64,000 nt of DNA, taken from assembly GCA_017539645.1 (NCBI GenBank), contig JAFYCM010000070.1, forward strand, positions 18,970 through 82,969, given 5' to 3'. The notes under the pieces were generated by a model. The model ran no database searches. It saw only the letters and a list, made by a program, of their open reading frames with translations, and was not told the origin of the DNA. The stretch is from Bacteroidales bacterium. GTDB lineage: Bacteria; Bacteroidota; Bacteroidia; Bacteroidales; Marinilabiliaceae. The translations under genes and the position numbers were made by a program. Positions within the stretch are counted from its first letter, which is position 1. The number at the start of each line of letters is the position of its first letter. This document shows, in pieces, positions 38,121 to 46,480 of the stretch.

Positions 38121-39509
38121 ATGAAAAGAATAGTAATATCGACGTTACTTACGTTGCTCGTGTCGGCGTATAGTTGGGCAGTTACGCTGCCGAGCATCTT
38201 CTCCGACAATATGGTGCTTGAGCAAAATTCGGCAATCACCATTTGGGGCTGGGGCAAGACGCGCGAGCCAATAGCTGTGGTGGCTTCGTGGAATTCTGCC
38301 GACACCATTCGCACAACCGCCGACACCAATGCTAAGTGGAGCGTGCAGCTGCATACGCCTGCTGGTTCGCACGATAGTTATACTATTGATATTATTGGTT
38401 ACAACGCGTTGGCAATCCACAATGTTGGCATTGGTGAGGTGATTCTCTGCTCGGGTCAGAGCAATATGGAATGGACTGTGAATGCAGGTTTTCGTGGTCG
38501 CCAAGAGGTGATAAAAAATCTCTATCGTCCCGACATACGTATGTTTACTGTCGACTATCGCACGGCGGAGGTGGTTTCGCACGATGTTACTGGCCAGTGG
38601 CAAGTGGCTAATACGCAGACTGTTGGCAACTTCTCGGCTATAGGCTACTTGATGGCTTGCAAACTCAGTGAGGTGCTCAACGTTGCCGTTGGTGTGGTGA
38701 ACTCCAGCTGGGGCGGTACACCCATTGAGGTTTGGACAAATCCAACGGCCTACGAGTTTTGCGACTATCTACGTACGGCCAACGAAACTTTGCCTAAAAA
38801 TATTTGGGGCCCGCAAAAGCCTGGTGCTGCCTACAATGCGATGGTTGCACCGCTCGAAGGCTTCAAATTCTCTTGCCTCGCGTGGTATCAGGGCGAAGCC
38901 AATGTCGATAATCAATATGCATACACCGACATGATGTTCTCGTGGGCAAACTCGATGCGCGAACTCTTTGGAGCTCAGTTGCCTATCGTCTATGCGCAGA
39001 TTGGTGCATATCACTACAATTCGGGCAATGGAGTTGCCATTCGTGAGCGTCAGCGCCGTGCTCTCGACATACCTAACACCGCCATGGTTGTCATTGGCGA
39101 ACTCTCCGACACCGTAAATATTCATCCGCCATACAAAATGGAGGCTGCCGAACGCTTTGCCAACGCTGTGCTGAACACCGTTTATGGCAAGACGGAGTAT
39201 AAATATGCGGCACCGCTCTTCAAGAAGATGGAGGTGCAGAAGAACAAGGCGTACATAACATTCGACAATGCCGAAGGTCTGCGCACTTCCGATGGCAAAG
39301 CTCCCGACTGGTTCGAGGTGGCTGGCAGTGATGGTAAATATGTACGCGCAACTGCCAAAATTCTCAAAGACGGTAGGGTAGAGGTCTCTGCCAAAGGTGT
39401 GGCCGAGCCAGTGAATGTACGCTATGCGTGGAGCGATACGGCTATGCCAAATCTCCGCAATGCTGCTGGTGTGCAGGCTTCGAGCTTCACTACTGCCGAC
39501 GAGTTTTGA
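38121..39509 (+). CDS. SASA-type carbohydrate acetylesterase (sialate O-acetylesterase family)
   Basis: A 462-residue exported esterase; signal peptide MKRIVISTLLTLLVSAYSWA. An N-terminal beta domain (about 21-105) precedes the SGNH-type core with nucleophile S114 in LCSGQSNMEW, the oxyanion GTPIEVWTNP, the AWYQGEANVD motif and the acid/base region VNIHPPYKM. The family is named after sialate O-acetylesterase, but in this operon the likely substrate is acetylated mannan or its oligosaccharides. That substrate is inferred from the neighbours only. Confidence 0.85.
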   Translation: MKRIVISTLLTLLVSAYSWAVTLPSIFSDNMVLEQNSAITIWGWGKTREPIAVVASWNSADTIRTTADTNAKWSVQLHTPAGSHDSYTIDIIGYNALAIHNVGIGEVILCSGQSNMEWTVNAGFRGRQEVIKNLYRPDIRMFTVDYRTAEVVSHDVTGQWQVANTQTVGNFSAIGYLMACKLSEVLNVAVGVVNSSWGGTPIEVWTNPTAYEFCDYLRTANETLPKNIWGPQKPGAAYNAMVAPLEGFKFSCLAWYQGEANVDNQYAYTDMMFSWANSMRELFGAQLPIVYAQIGAYHYNSGNGVAIRERQRRALDIPNTAMVVIGELSDTVNIHPPYKMEAAERFANAVLNTVYGKTEYKYAAPLFKKMEVQKNKAYITFDNAEGLRTSDGKAPDWFEVAGSDGKYVRATAKILKDGRVEVSAKGVAEPVNVRYAWSDTAMPNLRNAAGVQASSFTTADEF

Positions 39510-39516
39510 TTTGTAC

Positions 39517-39607
39517 AACCACGGAACTCACAGAAAATGCAAGATTCTGTGAGTTTCATTGGAAATACGGAATGTCCGAGAATATTATTTCGTGTGTTTC
39601 GTGGTTC
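39517..39607. repeat. Nested inverted repeat between the esterase and GH26 genes
   Basis: An inner perfect 11-bp stem, AACTCACAGAA (39525-39535) with TTCTGTGAGTT (39545-39555), sits at the left of the element. Its left arm AACCACGGAACTCACAG also pairs imperfectly with TTTCGTGTGTTTCGTGGTT near 39587-39606. No U-tract follows, so it is not a standard terminator. Confidence 0.7.
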
Positions 39608-39653
39608 AAATTGTCACTTCCGTTTTTGATAAATCGTTATAACACAATTAAAT

Positions 39654-40688
39654 ATGAAAAATAGAATTCTCTCCTTCCTTGCCGTGCTGTTGTTTTATTC
39701 TATGTATGCAGCGGCGCAAATGGTACCAGTCAATCCCAACGCAACGCCTGAGGCAAAAGCTCTGCTAAACTTCCTATATAAGCAGCGCGGGAATGGCGTC
39801 TTGACTGGTCAGCATAGCTATCCGCTCTTTTCGGATATATATATGGAACGTGTTGAAAATCTGACTGATGGCTCGCATCCGGTTGTTTTCGGTCAGGATT
39901 TTGGCTACTCGAAACCTAATTCGCTCGACGGCATCAACTTCCGTCAGCGCACCATAGATAATGCTATAAAATGGCACGCAAAAGGTGCTATAATTACGCT
40001 TATGTGGCACGCTGTTCCTCCTACAACGGATGAAAATTTTACCACGTGGCAGGGCAAATATGGCGTGCAGAGCAAACTCACCGATGAACAGTGGAAGCAA
40101 CTCCTCACCGAAGGCACAGAACTCAACAACCGCTGGAAAGCACAAGTTGATGTTATTGCCTTCTTCCTCAAACAGTTGCAAGATGAGAAGATTCCAGTAA
40201 TCTGGCGCCCATATCACGAGATGAATGGCGATTGGTTTTGGTGGGGCGCACGTCCTGGCAAAGATGGCTACCAAGCGCTCTATCGTATGCTCTATAACAG
40301 ACTCACTAACTATCATCATATCAACAACTTATTGTGGGTGTTCAATGCCAACGAACTTGGCTCGCCTAACGTAGGCTTCTATTCCGACTTCTTCCCTGGT
40401 CACGATGTGGTAGATATTCTTGCAACGGATTTTTATCGTAATGGTTATCAAATGGATGACTACGAGAGACTTACGAAGCTCGCTAATGGCAAAATAATAG
40501 CTATCGGCGAATGCGGCAAACTGCCAACGCCAGCTATATTGAAGAAACAGCCAGGTTGGAGTTGGTTCATGTGCTGGAGCGAATTTCTCGAAGTAGATAA
40601 CGACGCTAAAGCGCGTAACAATATCTATAACAGCGACTTAACTGTTACGCTCGAAGAACTCAACTTAATTACGAATTCCAAATTATGA
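39654..40688 (+). CDS. Beta-mannanase (GH26)
   Basis: A 344-residue secreted endo- or exo-acting beta-1,4-mannanase. Signal peptide MKNRILSFLAVLLFYSMYAAAQ is followed by a single GH26 barrel: NGVLTGQHSY, GAIITLMWHAVPP, the acid/base E189 in WRPYHEMNGDWFWW and the nucleophile E286 in IIAIGECGKLP. It has no lipobox and no carbohydrate-binding module, so it is probably periplasmic and may release mannobiose there. The last residues (TNSKL) are encoded by the start of an intergenic repeat, so the original C-terminus may have been altered. Confidence 0.95.
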   Translation: MKNRILSFLAVLLFYSMYAAAQMVPVNPNATPEAKALLNFLYKQRGNGVLTGQHSYPLFSDIYMERVENLTDGSHPVVFGQDFGYSKPNSLDGINFRQRTIDNAIKWHAKGAIITLMWHAVPPTTDENFTTWQGKYGVQSKLTDEQWKQLLTEGTELNNRWKAQVDVIAFFLKQLQDEKIPVIWRPYHEMNGDWFWWGARPGKDGYQALYRMLYNRLTNYHHINNLLWVFNANELGSPNVGFYSDFFPGHDVVDILATDFYRNGYQMDDYERLTKLANGKIIAIGECGKLPTPAILKKQPGWSWFMCWSEFLEVDNDAKARNNIYNSDLTVTLEELNLITNSKL

Positions 40689-40747
40689 ATTACGAGGTTA
40701 TCTCCGTTTTAGTGAATCGGAACTCGTAATTCGTAATTCATAATTAT
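40669..40747. repeat. AATTACGAATT-type inverted repeat between GH26 and epimerase genes
   Basis: AATTATGAATTACGA (40681-40695) is matched in inverse by TCGTAATTCATAATT near 40733-40747, where the right arm carries one extra ATTACGA unit. The left arm overlaps the stop codon of the GH26 gene. The arms could pair in the mRNA. Confidence 0.7.
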
Positions 40748-40753
40748 ATAATA

Positions 40754-41941
40754 ATGAGTGAATTGCAACAAATCAAAAGCGAGATGACGGCCGAATATGA
40801 CCGCATCATGCAATATTGGATTTCGCAGATGCAGGACGAAGAACGTGGCGGATTTTATGGCGAGCGCGACAAGTTCAACAACCTTGTGCCCGACGCGCCC
40901 AAAGGCGGAATCCTCAACGGGCGTATGCTCTGGACATTTTCCACGGCTACGCGTCTCTTCGGCAAACCCGAATATCGCAAGGCTGCCGACCGCGTATTCG
41001 AATATCTATGTAAATATTTCTACGATGCTAAAAATGGCGGCTTCTACTGGTCGCTCAATGCCGATGGCACGCCGCTCGACACCAAAAAACAGGCCTACGC
41101 GCTTGGATTTTGTATCTATGGTTTGTCGGAATATGCGCGTGCGACGGGCAACAAGAAGGCCGTCGATATTGCTGTAGAAACGTATCATCTTATCGAAAAG
41201 CATTTCCGCGACCGCCAGCGTGGTGGATATATCGAGGCGCTTGCTGCCGACTGGACGCCGCTTGCCGACGTGCGTCTCAGTGAGAAGGACGAAAATACGC
41301 CCAAGTCGATGAATACGCATCTGCATATTATCGAACCTTACGCCAATCTATACCGTGTTGCGCCGTCGGCCGAGCTAAAAGAGTCGATAGAGCATCTGTT
41401 GCAGATTTTTACTGAGAAAATTATCGACGCTCACACGGGCCATTTCAATCTCTTTTTCGATATGGATTGGGCTGTGAAGAGCAAAATAGATTCCTACGGC
41501 CACGACATCGAGGGCGCTTGGTTGCTCATCGAAGCGGCTGAGGTGATTGGCAGCGAGGCTTGGGTAGAGGCGCTTCGCCCGATTTGCAAACGCCTAACCG
41601 ACATCACTCTTGCCGAGGGCTGGGACGGCGACTCCATCTTCTACGAAAAGGTAAACGGCGTTGTGGATACCGACAAACATTGGTGGCCGCAAGCTGAGAC
41701 CCTCGTTGGACTCACCGACACTTGGCGTCTCACTGGCGACGAGGAATATTTACGAAAAATGACACTCGTATGGCGCTTCATCAGCGAGAAACTCATCGAC
41801 CGCGAATATGGCGAGTGGCTTTGGCGCGTCGATAAGCAAGGTCGCGACGTCTACAACGACTGCAAAGCTGGCTTCTGGAAATGTCCGTACCACAATTCGC
41901 GCGCTATCGCAGAAGTTCTCGAACGCATAAAATCATTGTAG
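40754..41941 (+). CDS. Mannobiose/cellobiose 2-epimerase (AGE family)
   Basis: A 395-residue cytoplasmic (alpha/alpha)6-barrel epimerase. Typical AGE stretches are QDEERGGFYGERD, GGILNGRMLWTFSTA, GGFYWSLNADGTP, KQAYALGFCIYGLSEY, MNTHLHIIEPYA, YGHDIEGAWLLIEAAE, HWWPQAETLVGL and FWKCPYHNSRAI; the last three carry the conserved catalytic His residues. In the mannan pathway it turns mannobiose into mannosylglucose for the GH130 phosphorylase at the head of this operon. Specificity for mannobiose over cellobiose is inferred from that linkage. Confidence 0.93.
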   Translation: MSELQQIKSEMTAEYDRIMQYWISQMQDEERGGFYGERDKFNNLVPDAPKGGILNGRMLWTFSTATRLFGKPEYRKAADRVFEYLCKYFYDAKNGGFYWSLNADGTPLDTKKQAYALGFCIYGLSEYARATGNKKAVDIAVETYHLIEKHFRDRQRGGYIEALAADWTPLADVRLSEKDENTPKSMNTHLHIIEPYANLYRVAPSAELKESIEHLLQIFTEKIIDAHTGHFNLFFDMDWAVKSKIDSYGHDIEGAWLLIEAAEVIGSEAWVEALRPICKRLTDITLAEGWDGDSIFYEKVNGVVDTDKHWWPQAETLVGLTDTWRLTGDEEYLRKMTLVWRFISEKLIDREYGEWLWRVDKQGRDVYNDCKAGFWKCPYHNSRAIAEVLERIKSL

Positions 41942-41943
41942 TT

Positions 41944-43047
41944 ATGTATATACGCAAAATATTAATACTTACGCTGTTAGCTATGACGTTGGCATCGTGC
42001 AAGCACACTGTTGTGGTAGGAGGTTACGACGATGCAATTTCTATTGTAGGTCGTGTGGATAGTGCCGAGGCGCAAGGTCCGCGCATCTGGGCTCCGGGCG
42101 CATATTTCACCTTTGCGTTCAGCGGCGACGGTTGCCTCGTAAATATTGAGGACGAGCAAGTCTATGGCAATGGTTACAACTATCTGGAAGTTTTTGTCGA
42201 CACTCTGCAGCCAGTGCGTTTCCGTACCGTTGGTCGCTATAATACTATCGTGATTGGCAATGCAGATTTTGCGCCTTCCGATAGTGTTAATTATATACGC
42301 GCTAATGAAACTCTTCGTGCTGGTAATCATACTGTTATGGTCGTTCGCGACTCTGAGACGGCTATGGGCTATACGCGCATTTTGAGCGTTGAGGCAGAGG
42401 AGGTTCATAAGTGGCAAACTGAGGATAAATATCGCTTCGAGTTTATTGGCAACTCCATTACCTGCGGTGCCGAGGCCGACACAACGGCCACGCCTACAGC
42501 TGAATATAAATGGGGCGATTGGCACAGAGCATCAAGTAGTTACGGTGTGCAGACGGCTCGCGCATTTGGTGCGCAATATATGCTCACATCGGTGTCGGGC
42601 ATCGGGCTTATACACTCGTGCTGCGATATGGATATTACCATGCCAATGGTCTACGACAAGATTCTCTTACGCGAGAATCGCATTCCGTACGCATTCACAT
42701 TCAATCCTGACATAGTATTTATTTGCCTTGGTCAAAACGATGGCATTCAGCCCGTTGAAGACTTTGTTGGTGCGTATGTAGAATTTGTATCTACCGTGCA
42801 GCAGCATTCGCCCGATGCGCAAATTGTGCTTTTGTCGAGCCCGATGGCAAACGACGAACTTGTTGAATATCAGCACAAAGTTCTTCCTCAAGTTGCCGAT
42901 TTGTGCAAGTCGCGTAATATCAATGTGCATACCTTCTTCTTCTCGCGAAGCTACAATAGTGGCGGCGCCGATCATCCTGACGTTGAGGAACATGCGCTCA
43001 TTGCCGATGAGCTTGTCGCATTCGTATCTACACTTATCAATAACTAA
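41944..43047 (+). CDS. CE2-type acetylesterase lipoprotein
   Basis: A 367-residue lipoprotein. I start it at ATG 41944, 2 bases after the epimerase stop, which gives the lipobox LASC (Cys19); the frame is open further upstream but would overlap the epimerase. Residues about 28-155 are a jelly-roll domain, and about 165-365 an SGNH hydrolase with nucleophile S171 in FIGNSITCG, the FICLGQNDG block and H343 in ADHPDVEEH. This two-domain order is that of carbohydrate esterase family 2, which removes acetyl groups from mannan, glucomannan and xylan. A second esterase in the same operon suggests position-specific division of labour. Confidence 0.88.
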   Translation: MYIRKILILTLLAMTLASCKHTVVVGGYDDAISIVGRVDSAEAQGPRIWAPGAYFTFAFSGDGCLVNIEDEQVYGNGYNYLEVFVDTLQPVRFRTVGRYNTIVIGNADFAPSDSVNYIRANETLRAGNHTVMVVRDSETAMGYTRILSVEAEEVHKWQTEDKYRFEFIGNSITCGAEADTTATPTAEYKWGDWHRASSSYGVQTARAFGAQYMLTSVSGIGLIHSCCDMDITMPMVYDKILLRENRIPYAFTFNPDIVFICLGQNDGIQPVEDFVGAYVEFVSTVQQHSPDAQIVLLSSPMANDELVEYQHKVLPQVADLCKSRNINVHTFFFSRSYNSGGADHPDVEEHALIADELVAFVSTLINN

Positions 43048-43064
43048 ATAATTATTTATACCGT

Positions 43065-44300
43065 ATGAAAAAATCACTATTAGCCTTGGCGGCGCTCGTC
43101 TCGCTGACTGCCAATGCTCAGAAATTCGAGGGACTTGCTATGACGCCGCCTATGGGCTGGAACTCGTGGAACACCTTCGCTTGCGACATCAGTGAAGATG
43201 TGGTGCGCGAAACGGCTGACTTGTTCATAAAACTTGGGCTCAAAGATGCTGGTTATCAGTACGTAGTTATTGATGATGGCTGGATGGAGATGCAGCGCGA
43301 CCCCGAAACGCTTCTCCTCCTGCCCGACAAAAAGAAATTTCCGAATGGCATAAAACCGCTTGCCGACTACGTGCATAGCAAAGGTTTGAAGTTTGGTATA
43401 TACAACTGCGCTGGCGTGCTTACGTGCGGTGGCTATCCGGGCACGCGCGGCTACGAGTTCCTCGATGCTAAGCAATATGCAGCGTGGGGCGTCGATTTTC
43501 TGAAGTACGACTGGTGCTCGACGGGCGCTGGCAATGGCGGTTTTAGCTATCAGCAAGATGCGCGGGCGTCATACTCTATCATGCGCGATGCACTGCGTAA
43601 GGCTGGGCGTCCGATACTTTTCAGCATCTGCGAGTGGGGCGACAATCAGCCTTGGCTATGGGGCAAGGAGGTCGGCAACATGTGGCGCGTGTCGGGCGAT
43701 ATTGCTCATTGCTGGGATTGCGAACAGAGCTTTGGCGGCTGGGCATCGCTTGGCATTTGGCAGATAATCCGCCTGCATCCTAACATCCGTCAATATTCTG
43801 GTCCCGACCATTGGAACGACTTCGATATGCTTGAGGTTGGCAATGGCATGACGCCTAACGAAGATCGCGTGCATTTTGCCATGTGGTGTATGCTCGCATC
43901 GCCGCTGATGCTTGGAAACGACATACGTAAAATGTCGAAAGAGACGCTCGAACTCGTTACGAATAAGGAGCTTATCGCTGTCGACCAAGACCCGCTTGGC
44001 ATTCAAGGCTTCCGCTTCATCAACGAGAATGGCTTTGAAATTTGGGTTAAGGCGCTTGCAAACGACGAGTGGGCTGTGGCATTCGTAAATATGACCGAGA
44101 ACACGCGCTCGCTCAACTACGATTGGTCGCATGTATATATAAAAGATGGGCAGTTCAATCGCGAAATCAACTTCTCGCGCGATACGTACAAAATCCGCGA
44201 TTTGTTTGCGCATAAAGACCTTGGCACAACCGCCACTGCGCTCCGTCGCGACGTTCCCGGACACGATATTGTTGTATTACGCTTATCATTAACCAAATAA
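43065..44300 (+). CDS. Alpha-galactosidase (GH27)
   Basis: A 411-residue exported enzyme that removes alpha-1,6-galactose side chains, here probably from galactomannan oligosaccharides. Signal peptide MKKSLLALAALVSLTANAQ. The family signature TPPMGWNSWNTFACDISE is present, with nucleophile D149 in FLKYDWCSTG and acid/base D212 in MWRVSGDIAHCW. A short C-terminal beta-domain (about 310-411) follows the barrel, giving the usual GH27 length. No lipobox, so probably periplasmic. Only 17 bases separate it from the esterase gene and 2 from the transporter gene. Confidence 0.95.
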   Translation: MKKSLLALAALVSLTANAQKFEGLAMTPPMGWNSWNTFACDISEDVVRETADLFIKLGLKDAGYQYVVIDDGWMEMQRDPETLLLLPDKKKFPNGIKPLADYVHSKGLKFGIYNCAGVLTCGGYPGTRGYEFLDAKQYAAWGVDFLKYDWCSTGAGNGGFSYQQDARASYSIMRDALRKAGRPILFSICEWGDNQPWLWGKEVGNMWRVSGDIAHCWDCEQSFGGWASLGIWQIIRLHPNIRQYSGPDHWNDFDMLEVGNGMTPNEDRVHFAMWCMLASPLMLGNDIRKMSKETLELVTNKELIAVDQDPLGIQGFRFINENGFEIWVKALANDEWAVAFVNMTENTRSLNYDWSHVYIKDGQFNREINFSRDTYKIRDLFAHKDLGTTATALRRDVPGHDIVVLRLSLTK

Positions 44301-44302
44301 TT

Positions 44303-45652
44303 ATGAAAGAAAAAATTGGTCTAAGCGAGAAAATAGGCTACGCGCTTGGTGACGCGGCTGCCGGTGGCATCACGTGGAAAGTGATGTCGATAGCTTTCCC
44401 GCTCTTCTTCACCAATGTCTTCGGTCTCACCGTGGCCGACACTGCTACGCTGATGCTCATTGCTCGCATGTTCGACGTTGTCACCGACCCGCTCATGGGT
44501 AGCCTTGCCGACCGCACTCGCTCGCGTTGGGGCACTTATCGCCCGTGGCTCATCTTTGGCGCCATTCCGCTCGGATTGATTTTCGCATTCCTGCTCTACA
44601 CGCCCGACTTTGGCGCTGTGGGTAAGCGTATTTATGCATATACATTGTACCTACTTATGATGGCTGCCTACACCGCTGTCAACGTGCCCTATGGCTCGCT
44701 ACTTGGCGTGATGACTGCCGACGACAACGAGAAGAATAAATTTTCGTCGTTTCGCATGGTGGGTGCGTATGCAATGGGCTTTATCACATTGCTGTCGTTC
44801 CCATATTTACAGAAGATGATAGGCGGCTCTGAGGCGCATCAGTATGCGGTGCTTGGCGCGTGCCTTGGTGGTTTGGCAGCTGCTATGACGCTCGCTTGCG
44901 GCCTGATGACGAAGGAACGCCTCAAACCCGTCCGTGCCGAGAAATTCTCGTTCAAACCCTTTGCCGATCTTGTGAAGAACAAACCATGGATTTACCTCAC
45001 GCTCATCGGCATTTGCACCAACTTCTTCAACGGTTTCCGCTACGCCGTGGCTGGTTATATGATTACCTACTGCCTTGGTGGCGATGTCACCGTCAGCGGA
45101 CTCATAATTAACTATACGGTGTTTATGACTTTTGGCGAGGTTACTTGCATGATTTTCGGCGGGCTTTCGCCAAAATTCACCGAGTGGATTGGTTCTAAGA
45201 GCAAAGCGTTCGCTGTAGCAGCCATCATCTGCGCGGCTACGTCGGTGCTTTTCTTCTTCATACCTATGGATGCAGCATACATATGGCTTATGGTTGGTAT
45301 AGTTATACTTACGTCGGTTGGCGTGGGGCTCTATTCGCCGCTTCTTTGGTCTATGTATGCCGATGTTGCCGACTTTGCCACCGAAGTGAATGGCACCTCG
45401 TCGACGGGTTTGATATTCTCGTCGGGCACGATGGCGCAGAAGTTCGGCACGGCAATTTCGGGCTCGCTTGTAGCGTTGCTGCTCGGCTTGGCAGGTTTCA
45501 TCTCTGGCACTAACGACGCCGGCGAAACTGTCATCACCATCACCGACGAAGAATCGGTGCGCAGCATGATATGGATGCTCTTTTCTATCTTCCCAGCCCT
45601 CATGGCAGGCCTGATAGTGCTTTTGCTACGCCTCTATCCGATAAAGAAATAG
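44303..45652 (+). CDS. GPH-family cation:sugar symporter
   Basis: A 449-residue inner-membrane transporter of the glycoside-pentoside-hexuronide family, with about 12 helices. Signatures: GYALGDAAAGGITWKVM at the N-terminus, FDVVTDPLMGSLADRTRSRWGTYRPW at helices 2-3, and VPYGSLLGVMTAD. Given the operon, it most likely brings mannobiose or similar manno-oligosaccharides into the cytoplasm for the epimerase and phosphorylase. It is the last gene of the operon; a strong hairpin follows. Confidence 0.92.
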   Translation: MKEKIGLSEKIGYALGDAAAGGITWKVMSIAFPLFFTNVFGLTVADTATLMLIARMFDVVTDPLMGSLADRTRSRWGTYRPWLIFGAIPLGLIFAFLLYTPDFGAVGKRIYAYTLYLLMMAAYTAVNVPYGSLLGVMTADDNEKNKFSSFRMVGAYAMGFITLLSFPYLQKMIGGSEAHQYAVLGACLGGLAAAMTLACGLMTKERLKPVRAEKFSFKPFADLVKNKPWIYLTLIGICTNFFNGFRYAVAGYMITYCLGGDVTVSGLIINYTVFMTFGEVTCMIFGGLSPKFTEWIGSKSKAFAVAAIICAATSVLFFFIPMDAAYIWLMVGIVILTSVGVGLYSPLLWSMYADVADFATEVNGTSSTGLIFSSGTMAQKFGTAISGSLVALLLGLAGFISGTNDAGETVITITDEESVRSMIWMLFSIFPALMAGLIVLLLRLYPIKK

Positions 45653-45693
45653 TGCAGAATTGGAGTAGTAACTTTTTTGCAACTATAAATAGA

Positions 45694-45733
45694 AAACGCA
45701 CTAAGGGCAATTCTGTTCGCCTTTAGTGCGTTT
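45694..45733. terminator. Bidirectional terminator between the mannan operon and rubrerythrin
   Basis: AAACGCACTAAGGGC (45694-45708) pairs with GCCTTTAGTGCGTTT (45719-45733) over 15 bp with one G-U pair and a 10-base loop. A and T runs at the base make it usable from both strands, which fits two convergent genes. Confidence 0.85.
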
Positions 45734-45755
45734 GATGTATTATCCTATTTTATCT

Positions 45756-46298
45756 CTAATAGTTCTCCTTTTTGATTTCGAAGAAACTCTGTGGATGGTC
45801 GCATACGGGGCAGACTTTCGGAGCTTCTTTGCCAACAACGATATGTCCGCAGTTGCGGCATTGCCAAATGCAATCGCCATCGCGCGAGAATACTACTTTA
45901 TCATCGATGTTCTTGAGGAGTTTGCGGTAGCGCTCTTCGTGCTCTTTCTCAATCTTAGCTACGCCGCGCATCTGAGCAGCTATTTCGGTGAAACCCTCTT
46001 CTTCGGCTTCACGCGCCATACGCTCATACATATCGGTCCACTCCTGATTTTCACCATCGGCAGCATCGTTGAGATTCTCTACAGTTGATGGTACAGCACC
46101 GCCGTGCAGATGTTTGAACCAAAGTTTAGCGTGCTCTTTCTCGTTGGCTGCGGTCTCTTCGAAGATGGCAGCTATCTGCTCGTAACCATCTTTCTTAGCC
46201 TTCGATGCGTAGTAGCTATACTTATTGCGAGCCATAGACTCACCAGCGAATGCTTCCAAGAGATTTTTCTCTGTTTTTGTTCCTTTTAGATTTTTCAT
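45756..46298 (-). CDS. rbr: Rubrerythrin
   Basis: A 180-residue non-heme iron peroxidase that reduces hydrogen peroxide in anaerobes. Residues 1-140 form the four-helix diiron domain with E20 ([11 protein letters not shown]), the EKEH motifs ([17 protein letters not shown]) and further carboxylates. Residues about 143-178 are a rubredoxin-like iron site (CRNCGH and CPVCDHP). Length and order are standard. It stands alone between two terminators. Confidence 0.96.
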   Translation of the reverse strand: MKNLKGTKTEKNLLEAFAGESMARNKYSYYASKAKKDGYEQIAAIFEETAANEKEHAKLWFKHLHGGAVPSTVENLNDAADGENQEWTDMYERMAREAEEEGFTEIAAQMRGVAKIEKEHEERYRKLLKNIDDKVVFSRDGDCIWQCRNCGHIVVGKEAPKVCPVCDHPQSFFEIKKENY

Positions 46299-46413
46299 GG
46301 TTTATTGATTTTTCGTTGAGAGGTCTCAAATATGGAAGTTTTCGTCGGTTTTTTGTTATACATATACATAATATGTACGAATTATAAATAAGATGTAAGT
46401 TCTGAATATAATT

Positions 46414-46455
46414 CAAGCCCGACATTCCTAAGGGGAGACGGAAATGCCGGGCTTG
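46414..46455 (-). terminator. Hairpin downstream of the GH105 gene
   Basis: CAAGCCCGACATTCC and GGAAATGCCGGGCTTG can pair over about 14 bp with small interruptions. It lies after the GH105 stop on the minus strand and is followed by an A/T-rich but not T-run sequence, so it is a likely, imperfect terminator. Confidence 0.6.
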
Positions 46456-46480
46456 TCGCTATATAAAACCAAACTGTATG

